A DNA stretch of 64,000 bases, from assembly GCA_025667525.1 (NCBI GenBank), contig CM046877.1:261489706-261553705 (forward strand). The letters run 5' to 3'. This document shows positions 22,243-32,920 of this stretch, one piece after another. Source of the stretch: Glebionis coronaria. Its lineage: Eukaryota; Streptophyta; Magnoliopsida; Asterales; Asteraceae. Position numbers and translations under genes: made by a program. Numbering within the stretch: position 1 is the stretch's first letter; the number at the start of each line of letters is the position of its first letter. The notes under the pieces were generated by a model. It made no database searches, had not been told where the DNA came from, and saw only the letters and a program-made list of their open reading frames with translations.

Positions 22243-23316
22243 CTAACCGCGCTTCTTTTGCTTAACGGGAGGATATCCCTGGCGGATTTGGAGCTTATGT
22301 TTTGCTATCGCACGAGGAACGCTTGTCATGTGCTTGGGCTCCCATGCGAACACATCTAAGTTTTCTTTTAGGAGATAGCACATGGCCCTTTTGCCGTTAT
22401 CCGAGATTGTTCCCCCTATGGATACCTCTTGTTCCGGATAATTAGGATGGATTGCGACCTTCCAATTGGGAGGTGTTGATTCATCCTTGGGGGGAACAGG
22501 TAGAATTGGTGTTGTCACGGCATGACACTCGGATGGTGGTATGATTACATTATAGATAGTGACAATTCCTCCTTCCACATGGAATTTAATCATTCTATGA
22601 GCTGTGGAGGGTACTGCCCGTATGGCCAGGATACCTGGCCTGCCTATGATCCCATTGTATGGAGAGTGTGAGTGTATCACCATAAAGTTCATCCACGCCG
22701 TGGTGGAATGCTCTTCATTCCCAATGGTTACTAGCAGACGCAGTTGTCCTATTGGCCAGATGGTGTCTCCACTAAAGCCAATGAGCGGCGACGTGGCCGG
22801 TACTAATTGGCTTCTTATTTCTGGTCGTAACTGTACGAAACAGTGTTCGTATAGTACTTCTGCTGATGACCCTCCATCCACATACATACGGCGGACATTG
22901 TGTGTTCCAATGCTTATCTCAATCGTGAGAGGTGCATCGGCTACATCACTTGCCGTGATAGGAGGGAATGAGATTTCTCTGCAGCATGAAATTTTTTGGC
23001 TAATTTTCTGCCTTGTGCGGCGCTGCCTAGATTGGATCATGTATATAGTCGAAGGTTTGTCCTTTTGGGGATCCTTCTTGTCATACTTCTTGTTGTCTTT
23101 TCCATCCTTCCAATCCTTGACCAAATGTTTGAGTTTGCCTGACTTGATTAGTGACTCAATGTGCTTCTTGAGCTGGATACATTCCTCCGTACCGTGGCCC
23201 TTGTCATTGTGGAATTCGAAAAAGCGATTTCCTTGACGGCGGTCCAGCGGAGTCGTCATTGAGGGAGGTCTCGGGAATTTGGCCCCTTCTGTCACCAAGA
23301 TCTCCCGGTAGGACAT
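22243..23316 (-). pseudogene. Tat gag C-terminus, protease and linker to RT
   Basis: 357 open codons. Near the start a zinc-knuckle remnant FFEFHNDKGHGTEECIQ has lost its first Cys (Phe instead). The retropepsin follows, with active site DGGSS (Asp147), the Tat-group variant, and YNGIIGRPG around 220-228. The C-terminal linker ends in PVKQKKRG before TAG at 22,243. Separated from the upstream gag frame by a one-base shift near the nine-T run at 23,353. Confidence 0.82.
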
Positions 23317-23318
23317 CT

Positions 23319-24898
23319 TTAGAGGAGTAAATTTGTCCTCCGACCGCCCTCCTTTTTTTTTGCTCTTGTAGTCTGAGCTCCTCCCACTGCTTTGGTTGTT
23401 TTGACCGCCCGACTGTCTCCTGGACTGGTCGTTCGATCGTAGCTGTTTCCTTTTGAAGGGTAAGCCGCGGCTACCGCGGTTTTTCCCTCTATGAAATTTT
23501 TGACCCTTTCCATAAGGTCGTCATACCTCTCCGGTCGCTTGTCATTGAGGCGTCTGATTAATTCTCTGTCTGTTATGGCGTGCATATAATCGGAAATTTT
23601 CAGAAGTTCTGGCATTGTATTTGTGCGCGTGCACTCGTCATTGAAGCGTTCAGTGAAGGCCTCCGTAGATTCCCCCGGTCGTTGCTTGACGGTTGCCAAT
23701 GAGACTGGGTCCCTATTATACTTCTTTCGCTGAGTATAATTGTTCTTGAACGCAGTACGTAGTTCAGTGAAGCTATCAATGCTTCGTGGAGGAAGTCCCT
23801 CAAACCAATCACGAGCATTGCCGATGAAGGTTGAATTGAACATTTGGCACCATATAGGCATGGGTCATCGTTCAATTTTTGCCTGCGTGTCAAATATCTT
23901 TAGGTGATCATCCGGATCACTAGTCCCATCATAAGTCTTGACACACGCCGGCATGCGACGCTTTGTATCCTCGGAGTAATTCCGTATGCGGAGAGTATAT
24001 TGATCTTCCATGGGATCAGCCCATGGACGGGTGAGATTAGGGTCACACCATGGGCGGGAAAGATCTTTTGCTTCCGCCTCTCGATAATAGGGGCCGCCAT
24101 AGTACTCATCATTATCTGGTGGCGGTGGAGGAGTACGCCTAGGTCGGCGACGCTTGGGTGGATGGTAATCCGAATCGTCTCCTGATCGACCGGGAGAAGG
24201 GGGCGGTGCCCATCCTTTGGGTGAGGACCGCTCTTGTGAGAAGAACTAAGAGCATTCTTCCCGGTATTCATCATGTCCCACACGCTTGTGCGGCGATTAG
24301 TTCTGGTTAGCTCCAGATCTGGTCGTTCGGGTGAGCCGTCGGACCTCTCTCCCTCCTCACGGGATTGTAGTAGTTCCTGCATAAGATGATCCCCTATGCG
24401 TTTGAACACATTCCTAGGTTGGTGAGTCTCCTCAAAGAGGTTTCGCTCCTGGGGTCGGGCCCTTCGCTTCCTCTGAATTTGAGGAGAGGTGCTTGGTCCG
24501 GCACTACCAAAGTTGAGCCAAGATTGGAGGTCCCTCCCTAGGTTCAACCTGGATGCAATTCCTGGGACGATCCTCTCGAAGTTCTGCGTGAGAACTCGAG
24601 TGATATCTTCCTCACTAAGTGGTTCGACCTCCACTTCTTCCTCAGTCGATGGTCTGCGCGGCTCCTTGTTAGGGGGGTTGGTCACACTCCCTGGATCAGG
24701 GTTATCCAAGGTCGAAGTAGGTGGTGGGGTGACAGCGAACGTGCTTGTCATACCCATGGACTGAAGACCACTTCGGTTATTCGGTCCGCCTGTTTGGTTA
24801 CTAGGGGATCGGTTTGGAATGAGTATCCCGTCACCTGGGGACTTCCGGTTCCCAGGATTTGTGTTCCTGGGGTTTCCTTGCGGATGTCCCTTTGTCAT
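23319..24898 (-). pseudogene. Tat gag, broken
   Basis: Structural protein of the particle. It starts MTKGHPQGNPRNTNPG at 24,898, with a disordered Pro/acidic N-terminus. The frame slips near 24,240, after which the recorded frame to 23,900 is out of phase; the correct one includes KRRRPRRTPPPPPD and YYREAEAKDL. A TGA at about 23,865 breaks the core. From 23,861 the retrotransposon gag domain is clear (DWFEGLPPRSIDSFTELR; SLATVKQRPGESTEAF). The 3' end is shifted by one base near 23,353. Confidence 0.8.
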
Positions 24899-24959
24899 TG
24901 AGATATCGAGATGAGATTTACTCTAGCTTAGTGTAATGGTCCCACGGATGGCGCCAACT
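24899..24959 (-). promoter_or_regulatory. leader and primer binding site of the Tat element
   Basis: Only 61 bp separate the 5' LTR from the gag ATG. On the minus strand the LTR end is followed by TTGGCGCCATCCGTGGGA (about 24,942-24,958), which has the TGG start expected for pairing with a tRNA 3' CCA. I cannot assign the tRNA with certainty. Confidence 0.6.
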
Positions 24960-25545
24960 TGTTGATACAAAAGTTGGGTGATCCTTGCTAGACCCGAATT
25001 AGGCTTAATTCGGGTTGGCTGGACTCCGGCTCTTGCACCAACTGAATTATCTGGTTGGGATCCTGCACACTAAAACAACACGCGTTAGGCTTATCGTGGG
25101 AATGTATCCCACGATTAGACTCTGGCGTGAGAGTAAGTAATCGGTTAGGATTATGAGAATCGGATGAGATGTAAGTGTGTAGAATGTAATACCTTTGTGG
25201 AACCCTTGGGGGTTCCTTATATAGGCAGTGAAACCCTAATGGGCTGTCACTTATGCTTCGGCCCCAAGGAAAGGATAAATACCAGAACTAGATTGATTGT
25301 TATCTTCTAATTATAGTGAGTGAATATCCTTCTCCTTTGGGATAAATCCTACTCATAGTAGGAGTATGATTCTGTCTAACCCTGTACCGGCCTTGCCGGG
25401 CCGTGGGCCACACACGTGTGTGCGGTTACTGATCATCTAAGCCCATAAGCTCAAATAACATTATTCCCACCCATTCGTGATGGGCCGGATACGGGTAGTA
25501 CCCGTGGGCCGGGTTCATGACCCGGTTGGGGACTATACGTCATCA
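24960..25545 (-). repeat. 5' LTR of the Tat element
   Basis: Partner of 358-944; TGTTGATAC to CATCA on the plus strand. On the element's strand CCTATATAAGGAACC (plus 25,213-25,225 region) is a good TATA box. Followed directly by the TSD GACAT at 25,546-25,550. Confidence 0.92.
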
Positions 25546-27434
25546 GACATCAAATTTATCATAAGAATTCTTCCCCTTAAGCCAACACCTCTTCATGACA
25601 AGTCTTAATGAAACAATATCTTCGTATGTAAAAGCTGTACGAATAACTCTTTCACAAGGCTATCCCGATTACATAAGAAATATTACTCCAATAAATTACT
25701 TCACGAATTGTTGCGAACTCACGTAAAAATCATTGATCCCATTAAAAATATCCGAGCCATTAATATCAAATTGATATTCTGTATAAAAACGGAGATTCCA
25801 TGTACCTTTGTGTAAATACCTCGTTTTGTGTGCCAAAATCTTAACCAATTTTCCAAACAGCAACATATCCTTTGTCATCCAAGATCCTTCACTGTCCAAT
25901 AACCATACAATATATGTTGTCCAATATCGGACAATACTTGTCAGTGAACCAAAAACCATATCTTAGACAACACGTGTCAGCGCCTAACTTATTCTTGTCA
26001 GCGGCTCGGCCAAACACTGACACCATCTGAGGCTACATCTCTCTCATCAGTGCCATGTAAAATGACAGTGGCTACGAAGCAATACTTTTTACCACCTCCA
26101 TTCTTTTCAATTCCTGTTTACCCCACGTCTTTAATAAGCCCATGAGTAACTTAAGCCCAATTATTCCTTCAGCTGGCGTAATGTTATGAAAAGAGAATCC
26201 CTAAAAATATGCATCATACATATTCATGTATATCACATGTTTTTATGGATTTGACCAGCTCAAACGAATTACATTATATACGGAGGGGATAATAAGAAGT
26301 TCAAACACAATCCCAAGATTTTAGGATTATGCCTTTTACTTCTAAAATATACAATCACCAGCTGTACTTCCAAAATTCACGTGCTAATAACTTCTTGTGA
26401 AGCCTTCCTTTTCCTTAATGAAAACATTGTGGACCCCTAGTACAAAGAAAGACATCAACATATACGATATGTTTCTGCTCACGTGATGTCCCTTTCTAAA
26501 CAATATTATATTTGAATAATATCACATCCCAAAATAGAATGAATAGAGATCGCTTTTCCTTTACCCACAACGTTCATTGTTTGACTCAAACGAAGTGCTT
26601 ACCTCTTTCTTTTTGGACGTCTTATTCACTTGAACAGAAACAAGGGATGACACAGCAGCGAATATACACAGCAATAACATGCAACGAATTCAACACCTGC
26701 TGCATCCATGAACACACCTTCTGATCATGATCTTGAAAACATTACGTTTTTTCACATGCTTTATCGAAAAACATCATCAATAAAAATGAAGTATTATAAT
26801 CTAGGGTTTATAGTAAAACCCTAAAATCAAATCTTAGATCACAACATTATCTTCGTTCTAGGGTTTTGAATGAAATCCTAATACTGTGTCTCCTCCAAAT
26901 CGTCACAAAACTTCTTATTTTCTATTATAGAATCGATCCTAGGGTTTATAGAAACCCTAGTATCATAATAAGAAAAACAGAAAACCGAAAAACACCTCTC
27001 TGCAGCCAACTTCGACTGCTAATATCTCTTTTATAAGACCTCAGATCGAAGATCCCTCCGGTGAGATCCAAGACACAAGTGCCAAGAATCTATAGCAAAA
27101 ATTACACGATGATCGAACGGTTAACGAAGGAGAGATCGTGTTTTTACTACGGCTGCTCACAGAGATCTTCATAGGATCCCTTATTTTGCTGTTGACTTTG
27201 ATGCTTAATAACTTTTTCTTGGGGATATAACTTGATAATCCATCCGGTGGATATTTAGGTATATGTGTGTAGAACACACACAAAGATTTTCATGGCGATC
27301 CAACGGTTCAAGAAAAAGTTATGGTAATCTGAATACTACGACGCACATAAAACCGCCTAGAAAAACCCTAGACGGATTTTTCTTTCTTCTCACCATTACG
27401 AACACTTTTTTGGTCCTAGCATCACGAGCCACGA
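25546..27434 (-). other. interior of copia-like LTR element, no recognised gene
   Basis: Begins with the right TSD copy GACAT. On the minus strand this is the 5' leader side of the element whose 5' LTR is at 27,450-27,979. A minus frame of 87 codons (25,696-25,959, MVFGSLTSIVRYWTT) and coding-like continuation toward 25,551 are seen, but I recognise no gag or pol. The segment 26,750-27,430 has repeated CTAGGGTTT motifs and looks like a leader. It could be a large non-coding derivative or an element carrying captured sequence. Confidence 0.5.
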
Positions 27435-27449
27435 GGCTCTGATACCAAC
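27435..27449 (-). promoter_or_regulatory. primer binding site (initiator tRNA-Met type)
   Basis: On the minus strand GTTGGTATCAGAGCC directly follows the LTR end. TGGTATCAGAGC is the standard site complementary to plant initiator tRNA-Met used by copia and many gypsy elements. Confidence 0.8.
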
Positions 27450-27979
27450 TGTAGAAACCTAATTTTCCTCGGATCATTAAGAAACTAGGCATAATCATCG
27501 TTCATGTGATCATACAATCACAGCGGAATACAACAACAACTATGAAACACGGTGTTTAGGGCACAAGAACGCAAAGATTACTCAATTGGATTGCTTATTA
27601 TATTAATTACAAACAATCACTAGGTGTGTATACATTTAATCCCACACCTAGTCGACACACGCTTTAGGTTTACATCTTGTATGAATGATATGAACTAAAC
27701 CTAAGTCCCTTGTTCCTTTTATAGACTAAGGATTAGGTCTTTACAAGAGATAACTATGAATAAACATGTATATCTTCTATTTAGATAACTATATACTAAA
27801 TATATTATAAATAATATATTCAATATATTCCCTAATTAGAAGATTCTATTAAACCGTAGACATCCATCAGCGTCCAGAATACATGTGTCAGCGTCTAGCT
27901 TTCACATGTCAGCGTCGCTTGAACAAACGTCTTGTTTCTTCATTTTGAGTTTCTGCCACATCAACTTTTTGACCCAACA
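27450..27979 (-). repeat. 5' LTR of a copia-like element
   Basis: 530 bp. On the element's strand it starts TGTTGGGTCAAAAAG and ends GGTTTCTACA, with TATA box GTCTATAAAAGGAAC (plus 27,712-27,726). No second copy is in the window, so the 3' LTR must lie left of position 1. The base run after it, AAAAG (27,980-27,984), would be one TSD copy. Confidence 0.75.
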
Positions 27980-30766
27980 AAAAGGTGGAGTCGACTAAGA
28001 TTAAAAAAGAATGGCAGGATACTCTTTCAGCCATTGATTATCTTGTCGATAAGGGGACTGCTTCTGAGGATGACCTTAGCAAACAAAGGGATACTATTAG
28101 ATTTTTAGATGATATAGAAAAACTTAAGTACTCTGATATTGTCCAAAAAACTAGGGTTCGTTGGGCTCTCGAAGGCGACAAAAATACTTCTTTTTTCATG
28201 GGATAGTCAAGAAAAGGAGGCGTCAACTTGCTATTAAAGGTGTCTTCATTAATGGTGATTGGGTCCAAGATTCTATTCGTGTTAAATCTGGATTTTTAGA
28301 TCATTTTAGTAATCGGTTTAAAATTGCTCATGATCATCTGACTTCTCTTGGTACTGTTAGGCTTAATGTCATCACAGTTCATCAGCGTGATTTCTTGGAG
28401 CCCCCTTTTACTAGTGATGAAATTGAATGGGCCGTTTGGGATTGTGGTGGAGATCGTGCCCTAGGGCCAGATGGATTTACGTTCAAATTTTATACCTCTT
28501 TTGGGATGTTATTCATCTTGATGTCATCGGATCTGTTCAGGAATTTTTTTGTAATAGTGAATTTCCTATAGGATGTACTCCCTCATTCATCGCTTGATTT
28601 TGAAAGTTGCTAATGCCAGATTTATTTCTGACTTTCGGCCCATTAGTCTTATTGGCAGCCAATATAAGATTGTTGGTAAGATCCTTGCTAATAGACTCAG
28701 TATGGTTATTAGTAGTTGTATTAGTTCAGAGTAGTCTGCTTTTGACAAAGATCATAACATTCTTGATGTTCCTCTTATTATGAAGGAAATCATTGCTTGG
28801 TATCGTAAACATAAGAAACATCTTATGGTGTTCAAGGTGGATTTTGGGAAGGCCTTTGATTCTTTACGATGGGATTATCTTGATCTGATGGTTCTTTTGT
28901 AATCTTAGTAATGCTAGATCCTCCATTCTCATTTGGATCTCTTTGGCGTAGCTGAATTTCAGGATGTCTTAGTAATGCTAGATCCTCCATTCTCATTAAT
29001 GGGTCGCCTACTCAGGAATTTGATATACAACGGGGTCTTCGGCAAGGTGACCCTTTATCCCATTTTCTTTTCATTTTAGCCATGGAAGGTCTTCATGTTC
29101 TTGCTATAAAATCGGAATCCCTAGGGCTCTTTAAAGGGGTCTCGATTGATTCTAATGATAGATAGATCTCCCACCTCATGTTCATTGAAGATGTTCTTTT
29201 TGGGGGGTATGGTCTCGCGCTAATGTTAGTAACAGACTGAGTATGTTAAGGTGTTTTATCTTATTTCGGGGTTAAAGATTAATGTTAACAAATGCAGTCT
29301 TATTGGTATTGGTGTCTCGGATCATGAAGCTTTAAAATTGGCTAATTACATTGGATGTGTTGTCGGTTCTATTCCGCTTAAATATCTCGGGGTCCCCGTT
29401 GGTGGTAACATGAATAGGGTTTCAAGCTGGGATGGTGACATCAATAAATTTCGAGACACCCTTTCACAATGGAAATCAAGGATTCTTTCGGTCGGAGGGC
29501 GTTTAACTCTTGTTAAATCGGTTCTTAGTAGTCTTCCTATTTACTATCTATCGATTTATAAGATGCCAGCTGTTGTCACTCATAAGCTTGAGTCTTTGAG
29601 AAGCAAATTTTTTAGCGGTGGTGATCTTGAATCCCGTCAGATGCATTGGGTTCGGTGGAATAAGTGTCTTGCTTCTAAGGAAAAGGGAGGGCTCGGTAAT
29701 GGAAGCTTGTATGGGCTTAATATGGGTCTTCTTTTTAAGTGGATCTGGTGGTTCTTTTGTAATCCTTCGCATCTGTGGGTTCAAGTCATAAAAAATTTCA
29801 TGGTGATGGCGGGCGCATTTTTGAGGGTATGAGCTCTATTCGGAATTCTACTTGGGGCAATATTCTTTCAGATGTTGGTAAGCTTAAGAAGAAAGGTATT
29901 GACTTGCTTGTTTTTTGTTCCCGTAAGATAGGTAATGGTAGGAGTTGCAAGTTTTGGGGGGACATATGGTGTGATTTGGGTACTATGAAATCCCTTTTTC
30001 CACGGGTTTATAGTATGGAGGTCCATAAAGGGGGTTTTGTTGCTGACCGTTTTACTAGTCAAGGATGGGTTCCTGTTCTTAGACGAGCTCCTAGGGGGGG
30101 GGGGGCGGGGTTGAAGCTTCCCAAAATGACGATCTCCAAGGACTTAAGAATGGAGTTTTTCTCTCCGAAACTCACGACTCTTGGAGCTGGGCTCTTAATG
30201 TACCTAAAGGTTTTTCAGTCGCATATGTTCGCAGCCACATAGATGCGCTCATCCTTGATGTCTCGACTACTAATACCCAATGGAATAAAGTTATTCCCAT
30301 CAAGGCTAATATTTTTTATGTAGGTTAATGTTGAATAAGCTGGCTAGGAGAGTTAACCTGTACCAAAGGGGAATAGATTTGGAGTCGACTCTATGCCCTT
30401 TATGTATGGAAGATGTTGAAACTGTAAATGATCTGTTTTTTTCTTGTGATATAGCAGTGGCTCTTTGGAATAAATTTCGTATATGGTGGTGGCTCGACAT
30501 TCCGGTGTGGGCTAACTTTGGTGACTGGATCGGGTGGTTGGATTCCATACAACATTCAAATAAGGTTAAAGATTTCATTGCTGGTGCAGGATCTACCCTT
30601 TTATAATGCATTTAGAAGTTTCGGAATGAATCACTCTTCTCTACCAATATTCCTAAGAAGTCTACTCTATGGGATTCGGTTTTATCTTTATCTTTTTGTT
30701 GGATGTCGTCTAGGAATCCTTATTGTAAGTTTAGATGGGATAACTGGTTACGGGATCGCCGTTAAA
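27980..30766 (+). pseudogene. L1-type LINE ORF2, interrupted and decayed
   Basis: Non-LTR retrotransposon reverse transcriptase. The segment starts in the linker before RT (KIKKEWQDTLSAIDYLVD; TRVRWALEGDKNTSFF), then RT ([46 protein letters not shown]). The FADD/YADD active site reads FIEDV. Thumb follows at 29,251-29,832 (PLKYLGVPVGG; GGRLTLVKSVLSSLPIYY), and a zinc-binding RT-tail domain at 30,328-30,606 (CPLC at about 30,394, then FFSC). Several stops and shifts. The frame ends at TAA near 30,761 followed by a run of seven A. The endonuclease part is missing and probably lies beyond the left edge, because the copia-like LTR abuts the reading frame directly. Confidence 0.85.
28904..28997 (+). 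repeat. 30-bp filler duplication inside the LINE
   Basis: CTTAGTAATGCTAGATCC and the next 12 bases occur at 28,904-28,933 and again at 28,968-28,997. Only the second copy is in the RT frame, so the first is filler DNA at a deletion junction. Confidence 0.7.
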
Positions 30767-30783
30767 AAAATGTATCTATTTAT

Positions 30784-31140
30784 CTGAATTTGGGTCTCAT
30801 TTCGATTAGGTTTTTCTTTTGCTAAACTCGTAGCCGATCCTTAAACTAATTATTATTTTAGGTTTGGTTCTAGTTCGAGTTTTATTTAATTCGTTTCAAT
30901 TCTCGATTTTCATGAGTCGGACTTGAATTATGCACGCCTCCGATCATGATGACCCGTGCTGATTTTAATTACAAGAGTGTTGATGGATTTGTCTTTTTTG
31001 GGTTTAGGATTCCCGATTAAGAGATCAGTGAGCAACAAGAAACCAAAATCAAAGGTCCCAATAACAACATAAAATTTAAAGAAGCCCAAAATACAAAAAA
31101 GAAGAAGCATATAAAGATAATAACTTGGACTTATGGGTGA
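30784..31140 (+). repeat. direct repeat, unit A
   Basis: Similar to 32,150-32,920: both open with GAATTTGGGT, share CTTTTTGCTAAACTCGTA-type words, GGGTTTAGGATTCCCGATTA and CAATAACAACATAAA, then CATATAAAGATAATAAC. Much diverged. Identity unknown; no coding sequence seen. Confidence 0.6.
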
Positions 31141-31279
31141 ACGTGTTAGAGATCGAAGCCCATTGACATAATGATGTTTTTGTTGGTCTTGTAAGATCTA
31201 ATCGAACTAATGTGCATATAAATAATTTTATTCTATATTCATACAAGTACAAGTCGATCAGAATCAGAGATCTCATTGT

Positions 31280-31410
31280 TGATGACGTATAGTCCTTATT
31301 ATGGTTGAAAAACCCGACCCACTGGTACTACCCGTATCTATTGGGTATCGATCATTACTTCACAACGCGCGCAAGACCCAAGAGGCCCGGTAAGCCGTTG
31401 TCGCACAACG
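31280..31410 (+). repeat. LTR fragment related to the Tat element, opposite orientation
   Basis: Begins TGATGACGTATAGTCC, then GGTACTACCCGTATC and AGGCCCGGTAAGCCG, in the same order as on the minus strand of the Tat LTR start. The remainder of the LTR is absent, so it is a truncated or solo LTR of a related family. Confidence 0.6.
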
Positions 31411-31878
31411 GTTGATTACTTAACAAATTTAAAAGTTATATATTAACGACCGTTTATTTTTTTATTCCATCGTTAGTCCTTTATGTTAACACATTATAAT
31501 GAACTCAAAATTTGGTTTTTACAATTTTGGACCGTTTTCTACCATTTTCGTCTTATTTTTACCATTTCGTTTGGTTTTTAATCGTTTTGGTCCACTTTTT
31601 GTCGTGTTCACAAAAGTGAGCACAAACGGTCAGAAGGGATCAAAAATGTAAAAAGTTGAACCAACGGTAAAAGAAAGACGAATGTTATATAAACGGACAA
31701 AAACGATTATAAACCGAACAAAAACGGTAAAAATTAGAACAAAAGGAGAAAACGGTCTAAAACTGTAAAAAATGAATTTTAGTTTGTTATAAAGTGTAAT
31801 TAATATAAAGGACCAACGATGCAATAATAAAGTAAATGATCATTAATATGTAACCTTTAAATTGTGAAGTGCTTCAAC
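31411..31878. mobile_element. fold-back (inverted repeat) element
   Basis: The left half (GTTGATTACTTAACAAATTT onward, including ATCGTTAGTCCTTTATG and GACCGTTTTCT) is repeated in inverse at the right half (AGAAAACGGTC, AAAGGACCAACGATG, ending TGAAGTGCTTCAAC). The two arms together make up nearly the whole 468 bp. No matching target duplication could be found. The short open frames here are by-products. Confidence 0.55.
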
Positions 31879-32149
31879 ATTCCGAAAAAAAATTGAATAC
31901 CTTCAAATTATTTTTGACTTAAAATAAGTACTTTTTAATTCAATTTGCCCAAAATTCAATTAAGTCGAACTTAATTTCAGTTTGATTTTTGAATTGATCA
32001 AATAACCCTAGTTACATTTTCATATTTTTTAAATATAACTATATGAATTTTTAAACAAATTTTTTTATTACAACTATAAAAATTATATTTTTATACTTGA
32101 ATAAGTTTCTAATTATATATAAATATGTAAAATTGTACATATATTTATT
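31879..32149. other. AT-rich DNA, nothing recognised
   Basis: No gene, terminal repeat or duplication visible. Confidence 0.4.
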
Positions 32150-32920
32150 TGAATTTGGGTTTTGGTCGATTTGGTTTTCTTTTTGCTAAACTCGTAACAG
32201 TTCATAAACTGATTGATCATTTTTGGTTCTGTTCGGTTATCATTCAAAACCCGAACTCCATGTTTGTTTCGATTTTTAGTTCGGATTCAGTTTAATTTTT
32301 TATTTTTGGTTTTTATGTTATGCACGCCTGATCATAAATTCGGGGTGTAAATGAGTCGAGTCGAGCCGAGTACTGCTAAGCTCGAGCTCGATTCGATTAC
32401 AAAAACTCGAGCTCGAAACTCGGCTCGAGTTCGACCGAGCGTTATATTTCGAGCTCGAGCTCGACTCGTCACATAAAACTCGACTCGAGCTTGATTATTT
32501 ACGCATTTCATGATCGAACTCGATAAATACTCGGCATATGAAGCTCGGCTCAGCTCGATTTGTGACTATAAAAGGGTAAAAATGTAATTTAGTTGAAACT
32601 CGACAATGCTCACGAGCTTCACGAGCCGAGTATATTAAATCTCGAACTCGGCTTGATTCGATTAAATCGAATCGATTTCGAGTAATTTACGATTCGATCG
32701 AGAGTAACTCACGAGTTTTATCGTCTCATTTATACTCCTAATCATGATGACCCATGATGATTTTAGGACGAAATCTTTTGGGTTTAGGATTCCCGATTAA
32801 AAATCAGCGAGCAACAACAAGAAACCAATATCAAAGGCCCAATAACAACATAAATTTTAAAGAAGACCAAAAGGGAAAAAAGAACATATAAAGATAATAA
32901 CGTGGATTTGTGGGTGATAC
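32150..32920 (+). repeat. direct repeat, unit B (holding a MITE)
   Basis: Second copy of 30,784-31,140. It is longer because a 402-bp MITE interrupts it at the point where unit A reads CCGATCATGATGACCC. Confidence 0.6.
32338..32739. mobile_element. MITE rich in CTCGAG/GAGCTC motifs
   Basis: The ends are inverted: GGGGTGTAAATGAG near the left and CTCATTTATACTCCT at the right. The interior is dominated by GAGCTCGA and TCGAGTCGAG words. It interrupts unit B; flanks GATCATAA (32,330-32,337) and AATCATGA (32,740-32,747) fit an 8-bp duplication with two mismatches, as in hAT-type elements. The exact left end is uncertain by a few bases. Confidence 0.6.

Larger units (their letters stand above)
358..25545 (-). 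mobile_element. Tat-lineage Ty3/gypsy LTR retrotransposon (host of a nested Athila element)
   Basis: Two LTRs of 586-587 bp in the same orientation flank the element, with TSD GACAT on both sides. On the minus strand the order is 5' LTR (24,960-25,545), primer site, gag, protease, RT, RNase H, a second RNase H, integrase, then a region carrying an antisense gene, a purine tract and the 3' LTR (358-944). Protease-RT-RH-INT order is that of Ty3/gypsy; the second RNase H and the antisense gene are known traits of the plant Tat group (Retand/Ogre-like). Without the nested 14.3-kb insertion it would be about 10.9 kb. Manual alignment of the LTRs gives roughly 28 substitutions in 586 bp (about 5%). 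Every coding region has stops, so this copy is not autonomous. Confidence 0.92.

Noticed and set aside
22604..23236. Plus-strand ORF of 210 codons
   Set aside because: Complement of the Tat protease region, whose minus frame carries DGGSS and GRPG motifs.
23900..24240. C-terminal part of the 332-codon gag frame
   Set aside because: This stretch is out of phase after a shift near 24,240; the other frame gives gag-like sequence.
26512..27283. Small ORFs in the copia-like leader
   Set aside because: Short, AT-rich, no domain; the region reads as a retroelement leader.
31300..31420. Possible tRNA or structured RNA (GC-rich CCGTTGTCGCACAACGG)
   Set aside because: The short palindrome is part of the LTR fragment and does not form a cloverleaf.
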